64,000 nt of DNA, from NCBI RefSeq assembly GCF_000826655.1, contig NZ_JXJO01000004.1, forward strand, positions 62,001 to 126,000, read 5' to 3'. The position numbers and the translations under genes are program-made. Numbering within the stretch: the first letter of the stretch is position 1; each line of letters starts with the position of its first letter. Source of the stretch: Psychroserpens damuponensis (GTDB lineage Bacteria > Bacteroidota > Bacteroidia > Flavobacteriales > Flavobacteriaceae). The notes under the pieces are model-generated. The model had not been told where the DNA came from. It did not search any database and was given only the letters and a program-made list of their open reading frames with translations. Shown here piece after piece: positions 48,125 through 56,900 of this stretch.

Positions 48125-48658
48125 ATGAATAAGTTAAAACCGAAAGAAAGAGTTATGGAAGTATCCTCAAAACTTTTTCGAGAACAGGGATTTAATTCTA
48201 CTGGAATTAACCAAATAGTACAAGAAGCAAATGTAGCTAAATCAAGTTTTTACGACCACTTCAAATCTAAAGATTTCTTAGCCATAGAATACCTGAATAA
48301 TCGACATATGCAATGGTTTCAAGGACTAAAAAACCATATAAATGGATATAGGACTTCAAAAGAAAAAATATTGAAATCATTTGATTATTTGAAATCTATG
48401 AATGAAAAAGAAAATTTTGGTGGTTGTGTATTTCTCAATATGATGTCTGAATTAAAACACGGGAATAAAGAATCATATGAGATTATTAAAAATCATAAAA
48501 TTGATTTACAAAATTTCTTTAAAGACATTATAAAAGATGACGACAAGTCCTTCATTATTTATATGCTTTTTGAATCTTGCTTCATAGAAAGTCAAGCTTT
48601 TAGAAGTCAAGAAATAATCAATAGAACTATTAATTATCTAAATTCAGAAATATTATGA
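48125..48658 (+). CDS. TetR/AcrR-family transcriptional regulator
   Basis: 177 residues from the ATG at 48125 (MNKLKPKERVMEVSSKLF). The longer frame from 48065 would include the operator palindrome and -7 box, so I reject it. N-terminal helix-turn-helix GFNSTGINQIVQEANVAKSSFYDHF split over helices 2-3, then a helical ligand domain with CVFLNMMSELKHGN. It overlaps the HPP gene by 4 bases (ATGA), so the pair is one operon and the regulator probably represses both through ACAGAATGTTCTGT. Confidence 0.9.
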   Translation: MNKLKPKERVMEVSSKLFREQGFNSTGINQIVQEANVAKSSFYDHFKSKDFLAIEYLNNRHMQWFQGLKNHINGYRTSKEKILKSFDYLKSMNEKENFGGCVFLNMMSELKHGNKESYEIIKNHKIDLQNFFKDIIKDDDKSFIIYMLFESCFIESQAFRSQEIINRTINYLNSEIL

Positions 48659-49164
48659 CAAAATTTTTTTCCAAACTTAAAACAAAGGAATCAAGTCCTA
48701 ACCCTTTAGGGTTTCAGTTTTCAGGGTTTTCAGGTCTTGGTGGCTTTTTAGCAATATCAGCTGTTGCCTTATTGACAACATACACAGGTAATCCCTTTTT
48801 AATGGCACCATTTGGCGCAACCTGTGTTTTAGCTTTTGGAGTGCCTAATAGCCCTTTAGCACAGCCTCGAAATATCATAGGTGGGCATATAGTAGCCACT
48901 TTAGTAGGTTTAATTTGCCTTTATTTATTAGGTAATGAATGGTACTCTTTAGCTTTAGGAGTTGGATTAGCAATAAGTATTATGCAACTTACAGGAACAA
49001 CACATCCGCCAGCTGGAGCCGACCCAATTGTTGTTATTTTAGGAGCAAAAACGTTAATTTTTGTAGTAAACCCAGTATTGGTTGGAGCTCTTGTGATTAC
49101 TATTATAGCGCTCATATTTAATAATATTAGTACAAAACGAAAATATCCTGTGTATTGGAAATAA
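48655..49164 (+). CDS. HPP-family integral membrane protein
   Basis: 169 residues with four or five hydrophobic segments and the eponymous His-Pro-Pro in GTTHPPAGADPI near residue 120. FLMAPFGATCVLAFGVPNSPLAQPRN is a second conserved block. Some HPP proteins of cyanobacteria and plastids transport nitrite; the substrate of this one is unknown. Co-transcribed with, and probably regulated by, the TetR protein. Confidence 0.88.
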   Translation: MTKFFSKLKTKESSPNPLGFQFSGFSGLGGFLAISAVALLTTYTGNPFLMAPFGATCVLAFGVPNSPLAQPRNIIGGHIVATLVGLICLYLLGNEWYSLALGVGLAISIMQLTGTTHPPAGADPIVVILGAKTLIFVVNPVLVGALVITIIALIFNNISTKRKYPVYWK

Positions 49165-49290
49165 AAACGGGTTTTGATCTTTAAATCAAAGTTTGTGTAT
49201 ATTTATAAAATCTGACATTTTTTTTGATTTGGCCAAATACTAGTCTGAAAGATTAATTAACTTTAACCCTGTACTAGCCATAAACTAACT

Positions 49291-49300
49291 GTTAGCTAAC
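49291..49300. repeat. palindrome GTTAGCTAAC before the SUFU gene
   Basis: A perfect 10-base palindrome followed by GTTA, ending 10 bases before the ATG at 49311. It resembles the TAAC / GTTA ends of the hairpin elements, and may mark a former unit boundary between the HPP and SUFU genes. Confidence 0.3.
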
Positions 49301-49310
49301 GTTAAAAAAT

Positions 49311-49988
49311 ATGATGAGAATTCACATCAAATTTATATTGCTCGTAATCTTTTCAATAAACTTTATGAACGGACAAACTTCTGAAAATCCCGAATCTATT
49401 GAATGGGACGCCATAGATGGGATTTTGAAAAAAGAATATGGAGAGCAAGTTCCTCAACATTATGCACCAAAAGTTTATTATTCACTCGGTGGAAATGAGC
49501 CACTCGATGGAATTAGTATTTACGTAGACAAGGAAAACAAATGTTATCACTACGTAACTTATGGGTTTTCGGAAATCTATGAAAAAGAAACTGACCAGAA
49601 AGATATCAGCGGATTTGGATTTGAATTGACTTTTAGACTTAAATACACTAAATTATTAGAAAAATATCCAACTTGGCCCATCAATTTATTGCAAAACATA
49701 GCTAAAGCAACCTTCTCGAAAGGGTTGACATTTAAAGCGTATCAAACTCTTTCTTCTGGACCAATTCGATTAGAACCCTCAACTGAAATTAAAGGAATAA
49801 TCTTCACATTTGACCCAACGCTCAAGGAAATGAAAACTGAAAATGGAAATGTCGAATTTTTGCAGATTTTTGGATTGACATCAAGTGAATATCAAAACAT
49901 AATAGATAAGAAAATCGACAGACGAGAATTTATAAGTCAAGTACAGACTAAAAACCAACTATTAATAACCGATGCCGAAAGAAAATAA
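49311..49988 (+). CDS. exported suppressor-of-fused (SUFU) domain protein
   Basis: 225 residues. Signal peptide (KFILLVIFSINFMNGQ, cleavage near residue 21), then a SUFU-like fold. The visible SUFU pattern is DAIDGILKKEYGEQVPQHY, YSLGGNEPLDGISIY, FELTFRLKY and a WPINLLQNIAKATF segment. Bacterial SUFU proteins are usually cytoplasmic and many are immunity proteins of polymorphic toxins; an exported one is unusual. MM at the start allows the second ATG (49314) as well. Bounded on the right by block C. Confidence 0.8.
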   Translation: MMRIHIKFILLVIFSINFMNGQTSENPESIEWDAIDGILKKEYGEQVPQHYAPKVYYSLGGNEPLDGISIYVDKENKCYHYVTYGFSEIYEKETDQKDISGFGFELTFRLKYTKLLEKYPTWPINLLQNIAKATFSKGLTFKAYQTLSSGPIRLEPSTEIKGIIFTFDPTLKEMKTENGNVEFLQIFGLTSSEYQNIIDKKIDRREFISQVQTKNQLLITDAERK

Positions 49989-49992
49989 TATT

Positions 49993-50370
49993 GGCTAACA
50001 ATGCGTGTATTTTATTGCAAGTTCTAGCCTACTTTAGGAAATCCTAATGAATTTTCTATTCGGTATTTATTTGTTAACTTAGTCACTTAACAAAGCATAC
50101 ACTAAACCGTTAAACGAATCCTCAAAAAATCATAAGTTTCCTATTTCCGTAGAAAAACCATGAACTCATCAAATCCCAAATCACCAAAATTACCACTACT
50201 CATTAGCAGCAATGCTTTATCATTAAAATTTTTTGAGAATATAAAAATGATGCAACTGGTAACAATAGAACTTATGATTAACTTGATGTTTTCAAAAAAA
50301 AAGTAGAACTTCGTTTAACTGCGTATATCGACAAATATAACTATGAATAGCCATACGCATTGACAATAAA
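49993..50370 (+). repeat. repeated cassette-junction block C
   Basis: Hairpin element 49993-50117 (start GCTAACAATGCGTGTAT, end ATACAC, one base, AAACCGTTAAACGA), imperfect inner stem around AGGAAATCC and GAATTTTCT, then TTTCCTATTTCCGTAGAA, the mpl relic (50163-50251) and the leader with AACTTCGTTTAACTGCG and ATATCGAC (50307-50332). It fills the 417-base gap to the next gene; I see no other feature in it. Confidence 0.8.
50163..50251 (-). pseudogene. relic of the mpl 3' end, copy C (closest to intact mpl)
   Basis: Shares ATTACCACTACTCATTA with mpl without change and aligns over about 85 bases at roughly 85% by eye. A one-base deletion and a two-base insertion break the frame. Same strand as mpl. 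The best-preserved copy is also the one nearest to the intact gene. Confidence 0.8.
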
Positions 50371-50405
50371 TTAAACCAAACTAGAGAAATCTTAGATTGA
50401 ATATT

Positions 50406-51083
50406 ATGACATTGAAAAACTTCATCACTTCATTAATTTTATGTGTTTATTGTATTAATGCATTTTCACAGAACGAAATTCCTACAATTGACAAAATTGT
50501 ATTTAATGACGGAACTATTAGGGAAGGTAAACTAAAACTTAATAAGTCCCAAGGAATAGAATTTAATGGTAACGTAAAATTATGTAATGGAAAAAAGAAT
50601 AAAGATTGTATTTCTTATCAAATATCTGATATTGCTAATATAACCCAAGCACCACCTGAGTTAATTGTTAATCAACTTAAAGAGTTAAAAACATCAAAAG
50701 CGTATCACAATATTCTTGAAAAAAGTGACAATCCTGATGAATTTAAAATTGAAACTTATATCAATCATTATAAAGTAATTTATAATGATAATGAAGAAAA
50801 TGGTGGTTTAGCAAAATTAAAATATTCAGGAAAAAATGCCGATTTCTATTATTATTCTAAACCTGGAAAAAATGGAGGAAAAACTTGTTTAACGAAACCA
50901 AATTCTAATTCTATAATATTTAGCTATAACAGTACAGGCACCTCTGATAAATTTAGTCTCAAACAATTATCAGAGTATTTTAAAAATTGTGAAATTTTCA
51001 CTAAAAAAAGTACTGAAAAAAATGCTCATAAAACGTATAAAATTAAATATTTCTATAAGCTCTCAGATAAGTGTTCTATTTAG
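50406..51083 (+). CDS. secreted protein of unknown function
   Basis: 225 residues from the ATG at 50406 (a TTG at 50397 is less likely). Signal peptide ITSLILCVYCINAFSQ, cleavage near residue 22. The mature part starts with a short beta unit (IDKIVFNDGTIREGKLKL) of the kind seen in many small flavobacterial secreted proteins. It has paired Cys (LCNGKKNKDC) and a Lys/Asn-rich C-terminus. Family not recognised. It is the last unit of the cassette array, between leader C and hairpin element D. Confidence 0.65.
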   Translation: MTLKNFITSLILCVYCINAFSQNEIPTIDKIVFNDGTIREGKLKLNKSQGIEFNGNVKLCNGKKNKDCISYQISDIANITQAPPELIVNQLKELKTSKAYHNILEKSDNPDEFKIETYINHYKVIYNDNEENGGLAKLKYSGKNADFYYYSKPGKNGGKTCLTKPNSNSIIFSYNSTGTSDKFSLKQLSEYFKNCEIFTKKSTEKNAHKTYKIKYFYKLSDKCSI

Positions 51084-51106
51084 AGTCGAATAAGAACGAA
51101 ACGAGT

Positions 51107-51205
51107 GATTAACACCATGTTTAATTAATGGCATAGTCACTCCCGATTTATAAAAATTCCTCTAGAATATTCTATATGAGTTTAATTTGCTCAGGATAAT
51201 AGCCA
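51107..51205 (+). repeat. hairpin element D (right edge of the array)
   Basis: TAACACCATGTTTAATTAAT, then GGCATAGTCACTC and later TTCTATATGAG and TTTGCTC follow the same order as hairpin element A (TAACACC-like start, TTTCTAT, GCTAACTT). The ATACAC...CCGTTAAACGA end is lost. It is followed directly by the mpl terminator and mpl, so here the left half of the block is joined to the intact gene instead of a relic. Confidence 0.6.
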
Positions 51206-51235
51206 TTTTATTTAGAGTAATTAATAATGAATGAG

Positions 51236-51256
51236 ATCCTAAAACAAGTTTAGGAT
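51236..51256 (-). terminator. mpl terminator hairpin
   Basis: Perfect 8-base stem ATCCTAAA / TTTAGGAT with a 5-base loop, 8 bases past the mpl stop. Confidence 0.6.
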
Positions 51257-51264
51257 GACTATTC

Positions 51265-52620
51265 TCATTTAAAAAGATGTGTGACCTCATCAAAATCTAA
51301 ACCACCATAATTACCACTACTCATTAATAATAGGGCTTTATCGTCAAAATTTTGAGCGAATAAAAATGATTTAAAATCTTCTGGATTGGTATATATAATT
51401 AAATCGTCACGCTCAAAAGCCGTTGCAATTTGCTCGTGAGTCACCTCGTCTAATTTTTTGATTTCTACTGCATGAGGTGAATAGAAAACTACGGCAACAT
51501 CTGCTGCATCAAGAGCACCTTTATATTCTTTTAAAAACTCGGCATTTAAACTACTGTAGGTATGTAATTCTAAACAAGCCACGAGCGTTCTATTGTCGTA
51601 TTGTTCTTTTACTGCTTTTGTTGTCGCTTCAACCTTAGATGGCGAATGTGCAAAATCTTTATAAGCTACGCTTTTAGAGGTTTCGGCAATTTTCTCTAGT
51701 CGTTTGCTGGCACCTTTAAATGTAGAAATAGCTTCATAAAAATCATCCTCATCAATTCCCATATGCTGACAAATCCATTTGGCACCAGCGAGATTATTGA
51801 GGTTATGTTTTCCGAAGACTTCAATAGGCAAATCACCTTCAGGCGTTGCGAGTAAAGTTTGTCCGTTCTCAACCTTATAATCAGGTGTTTGATAGGCTAG
51901 CTTTCTAATTTGATTCTCACTCGCCTCGACAACACGTTTGACCTCGAGATCTTCTTCATTATAATTGATACTTCCACCTTGTACAATACTATCCACGAAT
52001 ATAGAAAACTGCTCCACATAATTCTCATACGTAGGAAACACATTAATATGATCCCAAGCAATACCACTCAGTAATGCAATATTGGGTTTATATAAGTGAA
52101 ATTTTGGTCGCCTGTCTATTGGAGAACTCAAATACTCGTCACCTTCTAACACAATAAAATCATTATCTTCAGTAAGTTTTACCATCACATCAAAACCTTC
52201 TAATTGTGCACCAACCATATAATCAACATCACGATCGTGATAATGCATGACATGTAAAATCATGGATGTTATTGTTGTTTTACCGTGACTTCCACCAATG
52301 ACTACACGTGTTTTGTGTTTGGATTGCTCGTATAAAAACTCTGGATAACTATAAATTTTAAGATTGAGTTCTTGAGCTTTTAATAGCTCTGGATTGTTTG
52401 CTTTGGCGTGCATTCCTAAAACGATAGCATCTACATTTGAGTTTACTTTTTCTGGGAACCAGCCAAATGCTTCTGGCAATAATCCCTTGGCTTCTAACCT
52501 AGATTTTGAAGGTTCAAAAATAGTATCGTCACTACCTGTAACTTGATATCCTTTATTGTGAAGTGCTAAGGCGAGATTGTGCATAGCGCTTCCACCAATA
52601 GCTATAAAATGTACGTTCAT
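51265..52620 (-). CDS. mpl: UDP-N-acetylmuramate:L-alanyl-gamma-D-glutamyl-meso-diaminopimelate ligase (Mur ligase family)
   Basis: 451 residues. Mur-ligase features: N-terminal UDP-binding domain (IGGSAMHNLALAL), ATP-binding GGSHGKTTITSM, the central LEGDEYLSSP and HNLNNLAGA segments, and the C-terminal domain with DFAHSPSKVEATTKAV. Mpl recycles cell-wall tripeptide onto UDP-MurNAc. The C-terminal LLMSSGNYGGLDFDEV is the region whose DNA is copied as relics at 46533, 47851 and 50163. Complete and apparently functional, transcribed leftward toward the array with its own terminator. Confidence 0.92.
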   Translation of the reverse strand: MNVHFIAIGGSAMHNLALALHNKGYQVTGSDDTIFEPSKSRLEAKGLLPEAFGWFPEKVNSNVDAIVLGMHAKANNPELLKAQELNLKIYSYPEFLYEQSKHKTRVVIGGSHGKTTITSMILHVMHYHDRDVDYMVGAQLEGFDVMVKLTEDNDFIVLEGDEYLSSPIDRRPKFHLYKPNIALLSGIAWDHINVFPTYENYVEQFSIFVDSIVQGGSINYNEEDLEVKRVVEASENQIRKLAYQTPDYKVENGQTLLATPEGDLPIEVFGKHNLNNLAGAKWICQHMGIDEDDFYEAISTFKGASKRLEKIAETSKSVAYKDFAHSPSKVEATTKAVKEQYDNRTLVACLELHTYSSLNAEFLKEYKGALDAADVAVVFYSPHAVEIKKLDEVTHEQIATAFERDDLIIYTNPEDFKSFLFAQNFDDKALLLMSSGNYGGLDFDEVTHLFK

Positions 52621-52641
52621 GTGTTGAGTTTTCTAGACGTT

Positions 52642-52649
52642 CAAATATA
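52642..52649 (-). promoter_or_regulatory. candidate -7 box (TATATTTG) of mpl
   Basis: Minus-strand TATATTTG matches TAnnTTTG, 21 bases before the mpl ATG. No clear -33 partner. Confidence 0.4.
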
Positions 52650-52701
52650 CTAATTGAAGCGTGAAGTATAAAGTGTAAATCGATAAGTTTTAATGAGAAG
52701 T

Positions 52702-53655
52702 TTACAAGGTTTGGATAGTTGATTTTTCGGTTTTAAAAACATCAATATCTGGTAAATCTGTAATTGCTTTATTGATCCATTCTAAAGCATCTTCTTTATT
52801 GTTTTTGTATTTATAAATCTGAGCCAATCTATAATAAGCCCAAGCCTTAGGAACACCATCTTTGGCCGAGTAATTTTCAATATAAACCAGCAAACACTGC
52901 TCACCTTTTTCTAATTCAATATTATACTCTGCACACACTTTTCCTATTTGATAATGCATCGCATTTCGTTGGTGCTTTTCTCCCGAAGCTTCTAAATTAC
53001 CTATGGCTTTAGTGGGCTGTTTTTCTTTTTCGTATAAGTTGGTCAATTTATCGTAACAGGTTAATGAACCACCAGTTTCTATGGCTAATTTATAATATTT
53101 CTCGGCTAATTCTGGTTCATCATCATATTCATAAATGTAGCCTTTTGCCAAATAGCCATCAACTTTTGAGAGTGCTTCTAATTCATTGGCATATTTAAAC
53201 GATTTACTTTTACTGCCGCCAACAATGCCTGGCAATTGCATATATAGTTCTACCAAAGCCCATCGTGTATCAATATGTTTAGGATCTAATTCGGCAGCTT
53301 TTAAAAAAGCGTCTTTTACATCTCCAATAATACCAAGTGCTTTAAATTTACTTACACTTAAGGCTTTCATCCCTAAAGCGCCTCCATATTTGTAATGAAA
53401 ATTAGCATGGTTAGGCTTCCATTCTACTAATTTTTCATACTGAACAATAGCTTCATCCCATTTTTTTTGATGACCATAAGCATCGCCAAACAGCTCCACA
53501 CCTTCTATATCATTTGGATGATTTGTAACGTATTTTGAAAGTACTTGTTCTGCCTTTTTAAACTCTTTAGTATCTATGAGTTTTTTGGCATCATCTAATG
53601 AGGTTTGTCCTAATGCTAAAACAGGAATTAGAAATAGAAAAATAAAATATTTCAT
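52702..53655 (-). CDS. exported tetratricopeptide-repeat protein
   Basis: 317 residues. Signal peptide FIFLFLIPVLALGQ, cleavage near residue 16. Then about six TPR-like helical pairs (GDAYGHQKKWDEAIVQYEKL, YKLAIETGGSL, YYRLAQIYKYKNNKEDALEW). A periplasmic scaffold is likely, partner unknown. It is read in the same direction as mpl with an 81-base gap. Confidence 0.85.
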   Translation of the reverse strand: MKYFIFLFLIPVLALGQTSLDDAKKLIDTKEFKKAEQVLSKYVTNHPNDIEGVELFGDAYGHQKKWDEAIVQYEKLVEWKPNHANFHYKYGGALGMKALSVSKFKALGIIGDVKDAFLKAAELDPKHIDTRWALVELYMQLPGIVGGSKSKSFKYANELEALSKVDGYLAKGYIYEYDDEPELAEKYYKLAIETGGSLTCYDKLTNLYEKEKQPTKAIGNLEASGEKHQRNAMHYQIGKVCAEYNIELEKGEQCLLVYIENYSAKDGVPKAWAYYRLAQIYKYKNNKEDALEWINKAITDLPDIDVFKTEKSTIQTL

Positions 53656-53938
53656 GTGTCTTTAATAATTGTTTTTTTTTAAAATTATACAAGCTATTTA
53701 GCAATACTCAAATATTAATCGATTGCTATTTAAAGCACGCTTGTGCTGTAAACCTACTTACGCAAAAAAGATACCAAAAGATTTTAAATTTTAAAATGGT
53801 ATTGTTTTTGATTTTCAAAACGTAAAGATAACTCGTTTACTATTAAAATTGTTAACTTCACTCAACCAAACAAAACAATCACTCAATTATTGTTTTCTGC
53901 GGAAGAATAAAGGAATAATTTTCCAAAAATTTTAAATT

Positions 53939-56900
53939 ATGAAGCCAATTATAAGCGCACTAATGATATTATTATTTGCAAATTTCTCTAATGCACAACC
54001 TGATGACTATGCCAAATTATGGCAAGAAGTTGAAGCATTTGAACAACAAGGTTTACCAAAATCTGCATTGAAAATTGTAAAGGCTATTGAGAAAAAAGCA
54101 AAAGCGAGCAATAATGCTCCTCAGGAAGTTAAGACGTTACTTTTCCGAAGTAAATATGCGCTCATACTTGAAGATGAGGCGCAATTTAAAATTATTAGTG
54201 AGTTTAAAGATGCAATTGCCAAGAGTGAATCACCAACAAAAAATGTATTACAAAACATGCTAGCCACTTTATATTGGCAGTATTTTACACGAAATAGATG
54301 GAAATTTTATAATCGCACTAAAATAAGTGCTTCAGAAATTTCAAACAAAGACGTAGATTTTAGAACTTGGGATTTACAAACCTTGTTTGAGGAAATCCAC
54401 AAAAACTATAAGCAGTCGCTACAAAACGGACTCATACTACAGCAAACAAAATTAGATGATTTTGAAGCGATTATCTCCTCGCAAACCGATTCTAAAATTT
54501 ACCGACCTACACTTTTTGATCTCTTATCACATCACGCTTTAAATTTCTATAAAACCTCTGAAACAAACATCACGAGGCCTGCTTATAAATTTGAAATTGA
54601 CAACCCAAAACTTATTGGAAACGCAAGTGATTTTGCTTTGATGCAGTTGACATCTAAAGACACTTTGTCATTACAATTTAATGCTTTAAAAATATATCAA
54701 AATTTAATAAAATTTCATTTAAAAGACGAATCTCCACAGGCTCTTGCAGATGTCAATCTAGACCGTTTAACATTTATTACGCAACATGCTATTTTTGACA
54801 ATAAAGAAGAATTATTACTAGAAACCTTAAACCAAGAAAGTAAAAAATGGAATGCTGCCAATAACAATGTTGCAGCTTTATACGATTACGAAATTGCTAA
54901 AGTCTACCAAGCACAAGGACAAACCTACCAACCAAAAACTAACGAAACTCATCGTTGGAAACTTAAAGAAGCTATGACACTCTGTGATGCTGTTTTAGCA
55001 AAATACCCAAAGAGTAAAGGTGCGCAAAAATGTGCTATTTTAAAATCTCAAATTTTAGCACAATCCCTTCAAATATTTACTGAAGACGTATTACCAATTA
55101 ATGAGCATGCCTTGTCTTTAATTACCTATAAAAATAGCAATGACATTAATTTTAAAATTGGAACGGTTAGCGATGCTGATTTAAAAACCCTTCGCACCTA
55201 CAATCAAACAGATGAAAAATTGGAGATTTTAAATAACATGAAAGCCATAGAAAGCTGGACATCTCATTTAAAAGACGACAATGATTACCAACAACATCGT
55301 ACAGAGATTGCACTCCCAAAATTAAAAAACGGACGCTATATTATTTATGGTCAAGTACAAAACGAGAATAAAACCTTTGCGTTTAAGGAAATTCAGGTAT
55401 CTAACTTAGCCTATATTCAAAAAGAACACAAAGGAAATGTTATTTATCAAATTATAGATCGAACAAACGGTAAGCCAATTTCTGATGCTAAAATCACTTT
55501 AGAATACATCAAAAATTATAACGACAATTACAAAACAGATCATTATACAACTAATAATAATGGAGAATTTGTTGTAAAAAGAGCTAACTACAATCGATCT
55601 AAAATGATCCTCAAAATTAAAGCAAACAACGATACTGCTTATTTTGACAATTTATATCTTAACCGTTATTATAACTACGGAAATGATAAAACTAACTATC
55701 CGTTAAATAAAGGATTTATTTTTACCGACAGAAGTATTTACAGACCAGGACAACCCTTATATTTTAAAGGCATTGTCATGACTACAAGTGAGAACAAAAC
55801 CGAGATCCTCACCAATACAAAAGTTGACGTTACATTATACAATACAAATGGTGAAGACGTTAAATCTTTAGAACTAACTACAAATGAATTTGGATCTGTA
55901 TCGGGAGAATTTATCATCCCAAATAATGGTTTAACAGGTAATTTCTCAATAAGGCTTAAAGGCGATAATAATTTAAATGCCTATCAATCTATTTCGGTAG
56001 AAGAATATAAGCGACCAAAGTTTGAAGCCAAATTTACACCTGTCACAAAGACCTATAAAGTTAACGATACAGTGACTGTTAACGGAAATGCGCTCGCCTA
56101 TGCTGGCAGTAATATTACAGATGCTAAAGTTGTATATCGTGTACACCGAAATGTGCAATATCCAAGATGGTACTATTGGTACAGACCACATTTTAATATA
56201 GAACCTCAAGAAATAACACATGGTGAAACGACTACTGATGCAGATGGCAAATTTAAAATCGATTTTAAAGCCATTCCAGATGCAGCGCAAGACAAATCGG
56301 CCTTACCTACATTTAGTTATGACATCACAGCAGATATCACAGATATTAATGGAGAGACAAGAAGCGCAACCACAACAGTAAATGTAGGCTACCATGCCTT
56401 AACTGCACAAATTATAATTGCTAATCAATTAGATAAAGAAGATAATAAGCAGACGTTTTCCGTAGATACAAGAAATCTAAATGGTGAGTTTGTTCCTGCA
56501 AAAGGAAACATTAAAATTTATAAATTGAATGCACCAAATACCGTTTTGAGAAGGCGTCCTTGGACAGCTCCAGATTATCAAGAATTTACAAAAGAACAGT
56601 TTAAAACGCTGTTTCTAAATGAAGCCTACACCAATGAACATGACAGTAAAAACTGGGACAAAGGTGCACTTGTTTATGATGAAGATTTTAATACTGAAAC
56701 TTCTAAAGAACTCCAACTAGGCAAAATTAAACGTTGGGAATCTGGCGCATACATTGTGGTTTTAAAAAGCAAGGATCGTTTTGGTCAAACGGTTAAAGAT
56801 GAAGCTCAAACTATCGTATATAGTGACAATGATAAGACTTTAGCAGATAATCAATTGTTTAATATTACTACTAATAAGAGTTCTTACGGAATTAATGATA

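Larger units (their letters stand above)
44455..51370. mobile_element. candidate array of gene cassettes accreted at the 3' end of mpl
   Basis: Four gene units (44627-46338, 46763-47659, 48125-49988, 50406-51083) are separated by a ~380-base block repeated at 46350, 47665 and 49993. Each block contains, in order, a hairpin element with attC-like ends, a decayed copy of the last ~85 bases of mpl in the same orientation as intact mpl, and a leader. Half blocks close the array at both edges: leader only on the left, hairpin element plus intact mpl on the right. No integrase or transposase is encoded within the window. The unit boundaries are inferred from the repeats. Confidence 0.55.

Noticed and set aside
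49165-49290. A further cassette block between HPP and SUFU
   Set aside because: No mpl relic, no leader core and no hairpin element; only a 10-base palindrome near the SUFU start.
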